Shown here: positions 18,459 through 27,160 of the stretch, one piece after another | Numbering within the stretch: the first letter of the stretch is position 1 | Layout: every line of letters starts with the position of its first letter | DNA from: JAKIYB01 sp964590255 | Lineage (GTDB): Bacteria; Armatimonadota; Hebobacteria; CAIYQO01 | Reading direction: 5' to 3' | Assembly (NCBI GenBank): GCA_964590255.1 | Contig: CAZPYA010000005.1 | Span: 1 to 64,000 of the forward strand | Length of the DNA stretch: 64,000 nt | Notes under the pieces: generated by a model | Told to the model about the DNA's origin: nothing | The model's database searches: none | What the model saw: only the letters and a program-made list of their open reading frames with translations | Position numbers and translations under genes: made by a program

Positions 18459-20300
18459 TTACCGCCCTCCCTTTTTCAGATCGATCACGAGGATGTTCCA
18501 GAGGGCGACCTCCGGCACGGTGATTTTATAGATGCCTTCCACCGGCTGCATGGGCACCGCCTCGCGTAGCGCCGGTTCCGGGCTCAGCCGCGTGGCGCGC
18601 GCCGGCGTCCACCCCTGCAACAGCGTCGGCAACAGGCGCACCTCGATGTTTTTCAACGGCGGCGGCACGTCTTCCAGCTTCTTCCCTTCGCCCACCGTCG
18701 GCTTCGCCGGCGGGTTGATGAGGTGGATGATGAGCTGCTTGCGTTTTTTGTCGATGGGCCGCTCGAATACCCAGTGGCGCCACCACACGCTGCCCGGCGC
18801 CTGGACGAGGTTCTCCGGGTTGTGGATGCGCGTCAGCGCATTGTCCCAGATGAACGCCGAGTTGCGCGTGACGAATGCGCCGAAGTGATGCTGGTAATAG
18901 GGGTGCGCGCCGGCCGCATAGGCGAAGACGTTCGTATACTTGCCGTCAGCATGGTTCTGCGAGCCGAGAATGGGGCCGTAGTAGCCGCCCAGCTTCTTGA
19001 TCGCTTCCACGTCGTCGGCTACGCTCTCCGCGTAGACCTCCCAGCGGTGCAGCGGGTGCTGCACGCCGTCCGCCTGGTTGATGTATTCATTCATGATCAG
19101 TCCGCCGTCGCGGCACAGCTCGATGGATTCGCGCGGGGTGGTGGCCATCGTCTGCAGCCAGTTGCCCTGCGTCCAGTTATAGCCGTAGCGGAACTGCGGA
19201 TGCACTTTGGTGATATAGTCCTTCGTCATGCGCATATTGGCGGCGTTGCGCGCGTCCACCTGGTCAGCGGTCAGGTCGTCCACCAGGTTGCCGTCCAGGT
19301 CGACAGTCTTCGCGCGCACGTCGAAATTGCCGTCCCATCGCGCGCCGTCCCAGCCGAGGACGGTGGCCGAGTCGCACAGGTTCTTGATGCCGATCGCCAC
19401 CACCTTCGGATCGTTCATGTTGTAGTTCACCGCCACCCAGCTCTGCGGCATCTGCCGTTCCAGCGGCTCGTCCCACTTCGCGATGGATTCCACGCCGCGG
19501 TCCACCGACAGCGCGCCGCCATCGATCCACACCCACTCCGGGTGCCGCCGCGCCATCTCCATGCCATAGGTGCCGCCGCCGGTGAGTTTGGCGTAGGTAA
19601 TGGCCTTCACGCCGTTCGCGTGCGCGGCGTCGATGAGCGTCTTCAGCGCCACCACCGATTCGCGGTAGCGCGCCTGTCCCGACCACCACACGTCCTTCGT
19701 CGGCACCATGCCCAGGAAGTCGTCCTGCGCCCAGAAGAAGTGCTCGAAGCAGTTGTAGTAGCCGCCGCGGAAGTCGTTGAGGTGGTTGCTCACCCAACTG
19801 GTGTCGGCCTTCGGGTTCATCGTTTTATCGTCGTAGGACTGCCACATGTAGCCGACGGCGCGCGGCAGCGCCACGTTCCAGAAGTTGTCGCAGACGTTGA
19901 AGTAGTCCTCGCCCGCGGCCACCGTCGTCCCATCCAGCGCCACCTCGGCTTTCACCGCGTGGCCGTACAGGCCCAGGCCTTTCTTCCAGGCGAAGGCGGC
20001 GGCGGCGCTTGTGCCGGCCTCGATGGTCAGCACGGCCGACTGCGTCTTCGTCACCTGGTCGATGTCATACTCCAGCCAGGCGCGCACGGTGACGCTCTTC
20101 GCCTCTTTGGTGGTGTTTTTTACCGTCACCGTCGCGGCGAGGGGCTCTTTCGTGCCGTAGAGCACCTTCTGCGCGCGCACGCCGATCAGTTGGATGGGCG
20201 CCGGCGGCTGCGGCTGCGGTTTCGGCACCTGCGCCAGCGCCGCCCCGCTCACCAGTAACAGCGCCAGCCACAGCCGGCACACTCCGGAAATGCGGATCAT
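18459..20300 (-). CDS. Putative secreted glycoside hydrolase ((beta/alpha)8-type)
   Basis: A 613-residue protein with signal peptide 1-23 (LWLALLLVSGAALAQ) followed by a Pro/Gln-rich linker. Residues about 40-130 form an Ig-like beta-sandwich (AATVTVKNTTKEAKSVTVRAW). The catalytic-like barrel shows HANGVKAITYAKL, HPEWVWIDGG, LGWDGARWDGNFDV, RYGYNWTQGNW and ELCRDGGLIMNEYI, placing acidic residues at strand ends as in GH66/GH13-like barrels. The exact family is not recognised. GGAGG precedes the ATG. It is first in the minus-strand cluster with the amidotransferase-like and heparinase-like genes. Confidence 0.7.
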   Translation of the reverse strand: MIRISGVCRLWLALLLVSGAALAQVPKPQPQPPAPIQLIGVRAQKVLYGTKEPLAATVTVKNTTKEAKSVTVRAWLEYDIDQVTKTQSAVLTIEAGTSAAAAFAWKKGLGLYGHAVKAEVALDGTTVAAGEDYFNVCDNFWNVALPRAVGYMWQSYDDKTMNPKADTSWVSNHLNDFRGGYYNCFEHFFWAQDDFLGMVPTKDVWWSGQARYRESVVALKTLIDAAHANGVKAITYAKLTGGGTYGMEMARRHPEWVWIDGGALSVDRGVESIAKWDEPLERQMPQSWVAVNYNMNDPKVVAIGIKNLCDSATVLGWDGARWDGNFDVRAKTVDLDGNLVDDLTADQVDARNAANMRMTKDYITKVHPQFRYGYNWTQGNWLQTMATTPRESIELCRDGGLIMNEYINQADGVQHPLHRWEVYAESVADDVEAIKKLGGYYGPILGSQNHADGKYTNVFAYAAGAHPYYQHHFGAFVTRNSAFIWDNALTRIHNPENLVQAPGSVWWRHWVFERPIDKKRKQLIIHLINPPAKPTVGEGKKLEDVPPPLKNIEVRLLPTLLQGWTPARATRLSPEPALREAVPMQPVEGIYKITVPEVALWNILVIDLKKGGR

Positions 20301-20490
20301 CGGGAACCTCCTGCGGAAAGGTTGTGGGGTTGTTACGCTATTTGACCGTCTCGTGCGAAAATGGTTGTGTGGACTATCGGCGAGCGAGCGTCCTCGCGAG
20401 CCGACTCCGGGTGGAAGCGTGGAATATCGTGTGTAACATGGCCGGTAATTCGTAAGAATAATCGCTCTGTGCTATCGCGAAAGCCCATAG

Positions 20491-20569
20491 ATGGGGACTG
20501 TAACGAATTGCACGATTACCGGACAGGTGAACGATCGCTGCTTCGCATGAAATTCGTTGCTGTCCCCAT
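20491..20569. repeat. 79-bp inverted-repeat element (MITE/REP-like)
   Basis: 20491-20509 (ATGGGGACTGTAACGAATT) is the reverse complement of 20551-20569 with two mismatches, around 41 nt. GGGGACAG-type ends resemble the palindromes mobilised by REP-associated tyrosine transposases. No transposase gene is present here. The rest of 20301-20592 shows nothing else. Confidence 0.65.
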
Positions 20570-20592
20570 TCTCCGAGTAACAGCCATCACCC

Positions 20593-21624
20593 TCAATAAT
20601 GATACCCCTTGAACACCAGTTCCGCCGTGTCGTTCGTGCTCGTGCCGCTCACCTTCACGGCGATGTGTTTGTAGGCGGTCAGCGTTTTCACCTTGTAGAG
20701 CGCCGCCGCCGCCGTAGCGGGGGGCGGGGTCAGCGCGCTGATCTTCTCCCACGTGCCGTTGCCCCATACGCCGGTGCCGTTATCGCCCCACAGCTCCAGC
20801 GTACTGCCGGAGAAGTTCACGGCGCCGTTGCCGGGCAGGATGGAAATCTCGGTGGGCACGAAGGCCGGGGTGAGGTTCTGGAAGCCGACGGTCCAATCTT
20901 TGCCGCTGGAGAAGGTGGCGGGCTTGTCATCTACCAGCTTCCCCTGGTCGTCGCTGAAATCGGTGCCGTCGAACTTGACGAACGGCGCGCCGCCGTAGTT
21001 GGTGGCCTTGTACGTGCCGCTGTAGTCCTTCACCGCGATGGCCACCGGGGAGGGGTCGGGCGCCAGCGACGTGTCCATCGCCAGCATCGCCGCGGCAATG
21101 GTCGAGGTTTTCGAGCCGACAAAGACCGAGCCGTCCAGCCGCGCCCCGGTGAAGGTGAAGTTGTGGCGCGCGTCCACCGCCGTCTCCAGGGAATCGTAGT
21201 TCAGCACGCAGCGGACATTGGCGGCCGACGGCTGCAAATCGGTGAGCAGCAGCGTGTGCGACTCCATCGGCACCTTCGCCAGCGACATGCCGAACAGGTG
21301 GCTGTTGTAGGCGTATTCAGGTTCGGCGAGGCTGCCTTTGCCGGTTTTCGATGGGCAGTCGAAGAGATCGTCGTGGGAATAGTTCGCCAACCGCGACGCC
21401 CAGACATCCTGCTGCGGGTTCAACAGTTGCTCGTCGTTGTCCTGCGAGAACATGCGCGCCGCGATGGCGATCTGCCGCAGGTTGTTGATGCAACTGTTCT
21501 GCTGCGCTTTCAGGCGCGCCTTCTGGTAGACGGGGAACAAAATCGCGGCCAGAATGGCGATGATGGCGATAACCACCAGCAGCTCGATCAGCGTGAAGCC
21601 ACGCCGGAATGGTGATGAGTGCAT
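20593..21624 (-). CDS. Prepilin-like protein with H-x9-DG motif
   Basis: A 343-residue protein. The N-terminus has a type IV prepilin cleavage site: RRG-FTLIELLVV with Gly9, Phe10 and Glu14, then a hydrophobic helix to about residue 30 ending LFPVYQKAR. Residues 154-165 (HNFTFTGARLDG) match the H-x9-DG motif of the DUF1559 family, which is multiplied in Planctomycetes, Armatimonadota and relatives. Beyond about residue 180 there is an extra beta-rich domain (TLELWGDNGTGVWGNGTW, HIAVKVSGTSTNDTAELVF) like a discoidin/carbohydrate-binding fold. Likely a surface pseudopilin. Start 21624 has GGGAGGA upstream. Confidence 0.9.
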   Translation of the reverse strand: MHSSPFRRGFTLIELLVVIAIIAILAAILFPVYQKARLKAQQNSCINNLRQIAIAARMFSQDNDEQLLNPQQDVWASRLANYSHDDLFDCPSKTGKGSLAEPEYAYNSHLFGMSLAKVPMESHTLLLTDLQPSAANVRCVLNYDSLETAVDARHNFTFTGARLDGSVFVGSKTSTIAAAMLAMDTSLAPDPSPVAIAVKDYSGTYKATNYGGAPFVKFDGTDFSDDQGKLVDDKPATFSSGKDWTVGFQNLTPAFVPTEISILPGNGAVNFSGSTLELWGDNGTGVWGNGTWEKISALTPPPATAAAALYKVKTLTAYKHIAVKVSGTSTNDTAELVFKGYHY

Positions 21625-21921
21625 GAGAACATCCTCCCTGCCGTGCCGTTGCGTCCCCGGGTTCGGCCGGAATGTCGTGGCGCCGGCGATAAGCTGAAGA
21701 AATGCATCGCCGTATGCCTCTGTAATGCTATACCCGCGCTCCCCGGATGTCAACCGGCGTCCCGTTCGGCTGCACCGCATGTCGTATACGAACAGTGCGT
21801 CGCTTGGTCGCGGTTGCATGGAAAAACAGGTACAACCACGGATGGCCAGGAACCGTGACAGAAATCATGCGCAATTCGCGGACGGGATGTGTATACTGAT
21901 AGCACCACAGGAGGATGCGCC
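21625..21921. promoter_or_regulatory. Divergent intergenic region with a -10 candidate for the STAS gene
   Basis: It separates the prepilin-like gene (minus) and the STAS gene (plus). TATACT at 21892-21897, preceded by GTGTG, is a good -10 with no clear -35. GGAGG (21910-21914) is the STAS ribosome site. Nothing else was seen. Confidence 0.35.
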
Positions 21922-22284
21922 ATGAAAATCGAGCGAGCGACGGCGAGCGAGGGGATACCGGTGTTGCGGCTGTCAGGTGAACTGGATCTGGGCAGCGTAC
22001 CGGAGGTGCGCAAGGCCATCCGCGCCTTCATCGAGGAAGGTCAAGTGCGCTTCCTCATCAACCTCACCGAGCTCGACTTCATCGACAGCTCCGGCCTCGG
22101 CGTGCTCGTGGGCGGCCTCGCCCGCGTGCGCGAACGCCAGGGCGAAATCAAGCTCGTGTGCGCCAACCGCCGCATCCTCCGCGTCTTTGAAATGACCCGC
22201 CTCACCCAGCTCTTTGACATCTACGACGCCGAAGACGCCGCCGTTATCGCCTTCGCGCCCGGCGAATCCGGCCAGGCCGCGTAA
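21922..22284 (+). CDS. STAS-domain anti-sigma factor antagonist
   Basis: A 120-residue single-domain protein of the SpoIIAA/RsbV family. The core DFIDSSGLGVL (residues 53-61) carries the phosphorylatable serine (Ser56 or Ser57). ELDLGSVPEVRKAI and the final FEMTRLTQLFDIYD segment are also typical. Unphosphorylated forms bind a kinase/anti-sigma factor and free a sigma factor. No partner kinase is encoded in this window. GGAGG lies 7 nt before the ATG at 21922. Confidence 0.93.
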   Translation: MKIERATASEGIPVLRLSGELDLGSVPEVRKAIRAFIEEGQVRFLINLTELDFIDSSGLGVLVGGLARVRERQGEIKLVCANRRILRVFEMTRLTQLFDIYDAEDAAVIAFAPGESGQAA

Positions 22285-22324
22285 CGGGAAGGAATCGCCC
22301 TATCCGCCGCGAAATCATATCCCC

Positions 22325-22933
22325 ATGCGCGACGACCAGACCGAGCATTATTATACGGTGAAGCCCGGCTCGCTCAGCCAGCCGGTGATCTACGAAGATA
22401 CGCTGCGGAAGATCCCGCTGAAATTGTGGACCGACCACGGCGTCTTCTCGCGCGGGCACACCGACCTTGGCACCAAACAGCTCATCGCCGCCATGGACCT
22501 GACGGACGCCGCGCGCATCCTCGACCTCGGCTGCGGCTACGGCGTCATCGGCATCGTCGCCGCCAAGCTGGCGCCCGCAGCGCACGTGATCCTCACCGAT
22601 CTCAACGAACGCGCCGTCCAACTCGCCCGCCGCAACCTGGAGACGAACGCCGTCCCCAACGCCGAGGTGCGCGAGGGCGCGGGCTTTGACCCCGTCGCCG
22701 AGGAGACCTTCGATGTCATCCTCACCAACCCGCCCATCCGCACCGGCAACGCCCTCGTCTTCTCCCTCATCGCCGGCGCCGCGCAACACCTCGCCCCCGG
22801 CGGCCGCCTCTACCTCGTCGCCCGCACCAAACAAGGCGCCCGCACCTTCGCCAATGAGATGGGACGGCACTTTACCAACGTGCGCCAGGCGGGCCAGGGC
22901 AGCGGCTACCGGGTGTATGAAGGCGTGAAATAA
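22325..22933 (+). CDS. RsmC-like class I SAM methyltransferase
   Basis: A 202-residue protein. SAM-binding motif I is ILDLGCGYGVIGI, followed by the acidic residue in VILTDLNERAV. The catalytic motif is LTNPPI, typical of N2-guanine methyltransferases of the MTS family (RsmC/RsmD-like). WTDHGVFSRGHTDLGTKQLI is the family's N-terminal signature. It therefore probably methylates a guanine in rRNA, with the site unknown. It lies 40 nt downstream of the STAS gene and probably shares its transcript. The start at 22325 is chosen by similarity; a strong ribosome site is lacking. Confidence 0.88.
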   Translation: MRDDQTEHYYTVKPGSLSQPVIYEDTLRKIPLKLWTDHGVFSRGHTDLGTKQLIAAMDLTDAARILDLGCGYGVIGIVAAKLAPAAHVILTDLNERAVQLARRNLETNAVPNAEVREGAGFDPVAEETFDVILTNPPIRTGNALVFSLIAGAAQHLAPGGRLYLVARTKQGARTFANEMGRHFTNVRQAGQGSGYRVYEGVK

Positions 22934-22969
22934 CGCTTGCCTTCCACGCAGGTGGACGCCCGACTGCAT

Positions 22970-23146
22970 AGCCCCGAAGGGGCTGGTGCTAATAGCCACG
23001 GGTGCAGCACAGCGAAACCCGTGGAATCGGAATCCTGTGGATATAATGAGCCCCGAAGGGGCGACAGCGATATCTGTCGCCCCTTCGGGGCTTTCAGTTT
23101 TTCCCGACATCTCTCCACGGGTTCCGCGGTGCTGCACCCGTGGCTA
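22970..23146. repeat. Family-2 composite palindromic repeat
   Basis: Nested inverted repeats. The outer arms are 22993-23025 (TAGCCACGGGTGCAGC and on) and 23114-23146 (ending GCTGCACCCGTGGCTA). The central GCCCCGAAGGGGC hairpin forms a terminator, and another AGCCCCGAAGGGGCT palindrome lies at 22970-22984. A second copy with the same modules is at 42878-42992. The remainder of 22934-23284 has no gene. Confidence 0.85.
23049..23102 (+). terminator. Strong intrinsic terminator within the family-2 repeat
   Basis: A perfect 19-bp stem (23049-23067 with 23074-23092), loop CGATAT, then TTCAGTTTTT. It sits 115 nt after the methyltransferase stop and should end the STAS-methyltransferase transcript. 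Confidence 0.85.
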
Positions 23147-23284
23147 GTGGCTTTCGGGCCTTCAGCCCTCATCTATTACCTGTAATCGTCAATACCGCCC
23201 CAACTCCTCCGCCATCTCCCCGACCATACCGATACTCGACGGCTCAACAGAGTCTCGCCCTCCAGAATATGACTCGCACGCCAG

Positions 23285-24124
23285 TTACGCCGCCTTCGGT
23301 AAACTGATCCGATCGAGGTAGTGCCAGCCGGTGACGAGCGCGTCGGCGCGGGCCTCTACGGTGAGCGCCTCGTTGTCGATGGACAGCACCAGCGGGCCGG
23401 TGTAGCCGACCCCGATGAGGGCGTCGAGGATGGCGTTGAAGTCGAGGATGCCTGTGCCGGGGGGCAGGTTCGGGCTGTGGCCGTCGGTGTCGCGCAGGGT
23501 GACGTGGGCGATAGCGCCCCCCAGCTCGCGGATGGCGCGGGCGGGGTCTTCGCCGAGCTGCGCCAGCCGGGCGGTGTCGATGGCGATGCCCAGCGACGGG
23601 ATGTCGAGGATCGCGAGCAGCTCGCGGGCGTGCGTGCTGGAGTTCAGCAGGCTGCCCGGGCCCAGGACCAGCGCCGGCGCCACGTGAGCATTCAACGCGC
23701 GCTGGGCGGCATCGCGAATCCACGGCTTCGCGTGCTCCACTTCGCCGCGCCAGCGGTCGTCGGGCGGGGCGGGATTGCCGGCGGGCAGCACCAGCAGCGG
23801 CGCTTCAAGAATCACCGCGCACGCCACGTAGCCGAACATCATGTCGACCCATTCGTCGCGGTTGATGTGGCGGTCCAGCGGGTTCGCCGGATAGCCGGTG
23901 AGGCTGGCGGCGCGCAGACTGTGCTCCGCCAGCACGTCGCGCACGCGGTAGCACTCAGCCTCGCCGACGTCCACCAGCAGCGGGTCGAAATGCTCGCAAT
24001 AATCGCGGATCGCCGTCAGGTCCACCTGCGCGAACCCCAGCGCGCGCAGCCGCTGCGCTGCCTCTGCCAGCGGTACATCCCGAAAGGTCGCCGTCGACGC
24101 CGCCAGACGCGGTAACAGGTCCAT
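23285..24124 (-). CDS. Sugar phosphate isomerase/epimerase-like TIM barrel
   Basis: A 279-residue protein of the AP endonuclease 2/xylose-isomerase-like TIM-barrel family. LRALGFAQVDLTAI, APLLVLPAGNP, LDIPSLGIAIDTARLAQLGEDP, IAHVTLRDTDG and GYTGPLVLSIDNEA match successive barrel strands. Metal ligands are probably the acidic and histidine residues in IDTARL, VTLRD and the terminal LSIDNE, but canonical residues are partly substituted. The inferred role is epimerisation or isomerisation of a sugar or sugar acid. GGGAGG lies 8 nt before the ATG. It sits 146 nt downstream of the DUF4838 gene, in the same direction. Confidence 0.85.
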   Translation of the reverse strand: MDLLPRLAASTATFRDVPLAEAAQRLRALGFAQVDLTAIRDYCEHFDPLLVDVGEAECYRVRDVLAEHSLRAASLTGYPANPLDRHINRDEWVDMMFGYVACAVILEAPLLVLPAGNPAPPDDRWRGEVEHAKPWIRDAAQRALNAHVAPALVLGPGSLLNSSTHARELLAILDIPSLGIAIDTARLAQLGEDPARAIRELGGAIAHVTLRDTDGHSPNLPPGTGILDFNAILDALIGVGYTGPLVLSIDNEALTVEARADALVTGWHYLDRISLPKAA

Positions 24125-24270
24125 GCCACGCTCCTCCCGTCCTACCGAGAGTGTTCCCGGTGGGGGCGGCGTGATTGTGCGAAAAGGAACCACAACGACA
24201 CACTGGGCGCGAAGAAACCTTCGCGCCCAGTGAATGATGCCGGACCCATATGACAATGCACCCGGTGGGG

Positions 24271-26238
24271 TCAGGCGTTGACGATGTTTTTCGCGTCCTC
24301 TTCCGCCCAGCCCGGCAGCAGCTCGTCGCGGAGGATGCGGATGTAGTAGGAGGTATCCATCCACGGGTGAAGCTGTTTCTCGGCGCGGGCGAGGAAGGCG
24401 ATGGTGTCCTGGATGAAGAGCGGGGCCTCCGGGTTGTCGTTGGCGCGGGCGGCGAAGGCGCGCCAGAGCTTTTGCTGGTACTGCACGAAGAAGAGCAGCA
24501 GCTTCAGCGAACGCTTCCACACAGGGTGGGCGGCGGCGGCGAGGGCCTGGCGCACCCCCGGCAGCACGGTGCGCAGCACGCGGCGCACCGTGCGCACACG
24601 CCGCTTGGGCAGATTCAGCCAGTAGGTATTGCCGTGGCCGCAGGCGCCGGTGGCCTCGGCGAAGGCGTGCAGCACCTCGCGCGCCAGCGCGGCGTCCGGG
24701 CCGAAGGCGGCGGCGAGGTACTCGGCCTCCACCGCGTCGGCGGTCGCCGAGTCCGACCAGAGATACGCGGCCATCGCCACCTGTGGCAGGCCGGTGGGGA
24801 AGCTATTGCGCTGTGTCTGGCAAGCGAGCATGCCGTTGACGCCGGCGTCGTGAAACTGGCGCACGTCGTCCTGCAGCATGCCGACAAAATCGGTGGAGAG
24901 CAGGTCTTTCGCCACCGACCACCAGAAGTGGTAGTCGAAGACGAAGGCGTCGGTACCCTTCGGCAGGTACTGCTGCCAGGCGCGCAGCATGGCGGCGTAG
25001 TCGGTGTTGGCGCGAGGCCGGGCCACCTGGTTGCGCCCCCACGGCGCCAGCACCGGTTTGGCGGCACAGCGCTTGTCGAGAATGCTGTGGGCGTAGCAGC
25101 GGGCGATGGGCGCAAACATGAAGATGAGATTGTCGCCGATGCCGGACGGCGCCACCTTGTATGGCGGCCACATGGTGTTGGAGTAGCATAGCGCAATCAG
25201 GCGCATGTGCGGCGCCACCGCGGCCAGCTTCGGTGACAGCTCGTTGAGCAGGGTGATGTACCAGTCAGACGGCTCCAGCGGCGCGCAGTTCGCGCACTCG
25301 CAATGGTTGTTCGTGCCGTCGCTGGCCCAGATGTGCAGCACGTCGACCTCGGGGTGCGCCTGCGCGTAGTTCAGCACCTCGGCGATGAAACGGGCGCGCG
25401 CTTCGGGATTGCTGTAGCACAACTCGGTGTTGATGGGGATGCCGTCGGCCCAGTCGCGCACGCCGTTCACCTCGGCGAGTAGCGGGCGGATCTCCGCCGG
25501 AGCGGGTTCATCCACGTCCCAGCCGCTGCCGTGGTTGCCCACCGCCTCGCAAGTCCAGCCGTGGCCCACGCGGTGGAAGAGCAGCCCGCGCTCCCGCAGT
25601 CCCTCGATGACCTGTTCGTCGAGAGCGGCACACTCCTCCAGCGACAGCAGGTGCGGATGCGCCACGCCCAGGTCGCCACGCTCGTACCAGCGACGCCAGA
25701 AAGCGGCGGCGGCGCGGAATTGCAGCATATAGGCATTCATGCGCAGCTTGGGCATCCACTCCACCAGCGCCAGCACGTGCTCCAGCGAGCAGGCGCCCTC
25801 GATGCAGATGCCGCGGTGGCGGTTGGCGGCGGCTTCCGCGATCAGCCAGCCGTCCAGCTTCGGGCGTTCGATGGCGGGCAGGTATTCGCCTTCCTTGCCG
25901 GGACGCACCCAGCGGGCGCCCAGCGCCTCCAACCAGCGGTAGGCGGCGAAGAGCACGCTGCGCGGGTTGGCGCCGGTGACGATGAGCGCCTTGCCCACCG
26001 AGCGCAGCAGCAGGCCGTCGTCCCAGCGGCTCTCCGGGCACGCCGCGTCGCCGATCTTCCGGCGGAAATGCTTCGGCATCCCGATGTAGATGCTCGAGCG
26101 CGATGGATTGAAGTGTTTGGCCGCGCGCACCACGGTGGGCAGGCCGGTCATCGCGCGCAGCGCCCGCGCCAGCTCTTTGGCCGCCAGGCGCACCGGGGCA
26201 TCATCATCGAGGCGATAGATAAAGATAGGCTCTGCCAT
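24271..26238 (-). CDS. DUF4838-type putative glycoside hydrolase
   Basis: A 655-residue protein. Residues about 1-130 form the alpha/beta domain typical of alpha-glucuronidases and related hydrolases (LAAKELARALRAMTG, IYIGMPKHF, LFAAYRWLEALGARWVRPG). The remainder is a TIM-barrel-like DUF4838 region with the diagnostic IWASDGTNNHCECANC (Cys cluster) after VDVLHI. No signal peptide is seen. The role is inferred as hydrolysis of acidic or deoxy-sugar oligosaccharides imported into the cell. Start 26238 is preceded by AAGGAAAG. It is divergent from the SDR gene. Confidence 0.8.
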   Translation of the reverse strand: MAEPIFIYRLDDDAPVRLAAKELARALRAMTGLPTVVRAAKHFNPSRSSIYIGMPKHFRRKIGDAACPESRWDDGLLLRSVGKALIVTGANPRSVLFAAYRWLEALGARWVRPGKEGEYLPAIERPKLDGWLIAEAAANRHRGICIEGACSLEHVLALVEWMPKLRMNAYMLQFRAAAAFWRRWYERGDLGVAHPHLLSLEECAALDEQVIEGLRERGLLFHRVGHGWTCEAVGNHGSGWDVDEPAPAEIRPLLAEVNGVRDWADGIPINTELCYSNPEARARFIAEVLNYAQAHPEVDVLHIWASDGTNNHCECANCAPLEPSDWYITLLNELSPKLAAVAPHMRLIALCYSNTMWPPYKVAPSGIGDNLIFMFAPIARCYAHSILDKRCAAKPVLAPWGRNQVARPRANTDYAAMLRAWQQYLPKGTDAFVFDYHFWWSVAKDLLSTDFVGMLQDDVRQFHDAGVNGMLACQTQRNSFPTGLPQVAMAAYLWSDSATADAVEAEYLAAAFGPDAALAREVLHAFAEATGACGHGNTYWLNLPKRRVRTVRRVLRTVLPGVRQALAAAAHPVWKRSLKLLLFFVQYQQKLWRAFAARANDNPEAPLFIQDTIAFLARAEKQLHPWMDTSYYIRILRDELLPGWAEEDAKNIVNA

Positions 26239-26440
26239 AGTCTTTCCTTCATAAAACATTGTGAATACCTTCATATTTCGTACTGCGGCGTCAAAACCCT
26301 CTTTTCCGGAAAAGGTAGCGCAAACATTGCAGTTAACCGGTGTCGTCGTTGTTGGTTATGCCACTATTCGCCTGAACCGTCTACGGGCACACCGCCTACG
26401 CGCGGATTGCCGTCCTCGCATTTCCGCGCTAGACTATGGC

Positions 26441-27157
26441 ATGCTCATTGCCATCATCATCGGCGCCACCTCCGGCATCGGGCGGGCGCTGGCGGAGGCG
26501 CTGGTCGCGGAAGGGTATACCGTCGGCATCACCGGTCGACGCGAGGCGCTGCTGCGCGAGCTGGCGGACGCCTACCCGGAGCGCATGGTGCCGCAGGTCA
26601 TCGACGTGTCGCAGCCGGAAGCGGCGGCGGAGGCGCTGCGCACACTCATCACCCGGCTGGGGGGCATGGAGCTGCTGGTGATCTCCTCGGGCATCGGCGC
26701 GCGCAACCCGGAGCTGGCCTTCGAACCGGAAGCGCGGGTGATCGGCGTCAACGTGACCGGCTTCACCGCCATGGCGAACGTGGGCTATCACTACTTCGCC
26801 GAACACGGCGGGCACCTGGTCGGCATCTCCTCCATCGCCGGCGTGCGCGGCAGCCGCTGGTCGCCGTCGTATAGCGCCTCGAAGGCGTTCATGTCCAACT
26901 ACCTGGAAGCGCTGCGCAACCGCGCCCGCCACGACCGCCTGCCCATCACTGTCACCGACATCGTGCCCGGCTTCATCGACACCCCGATGACCGCGGGGCA
27001 GCAGGGCATGTTTTGGGTGGCTGACGCGCGCACGGCGGCGCGGCAGATCTGCGCGGCGATCACCGCGAAGAAGCGTCGTGCCTACATCACCCGCCGCTGG
27101 GGGCTGGTGGCGTGGCTGCTGCGGCATCTGCCAGACTGGGTGTTGGAGCGGATGTGA
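26441..27157 (+). CDS. Short-chain dehydrogenase/reductase
   Basis: A 238-residue SDR. The cofactor-binding motif GATSGIG occupies residues 8-14. ISSGIGARN replaces the usual NNAG. Catalytic Ser lies in GISSIAGVRG, and Tyr/Lys in YSASKAF. VPGFIDTPMT follows as usual. The basic residues in ITGRREAL after strand 2 suggest NADP preference. The substrate is unknown. No strong ribosome site is seen at 26441. It opens a plus-strand gene series (SDR, creatininase, sialidase, SGNH, heparinase-like) and is followed by a family-1 repeat. Confidence 0.9.
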   Translation: MLIAIIIGATSGIGRALAEALVAEGYTVGITGRREALLRELADAYPERMVPQVIDVSQPEAAAEALRTLITRLGGMELLVISSGIGARNPELAFEPEARVIGVNVTGFTAMANVGYHYFAEHGGHLVGISSIAGVRGSRWSPSYSASKAFMSNYLEALRNRARHDRLPITVTDIVPGFIDTPMTAGQQGMFWVADARTAARQICAAITAKKRRAYITRRWGLVAWLLRHLPDWVLERM

Positions 27158-27160
27158 ATG

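Noticed and set aside
21889..21921. Upstream in-frame start for the STAS gene
   Set aside because: It has no ribosome site and overlaps the promoter -10; the ATG at 21922 has GGAGG.
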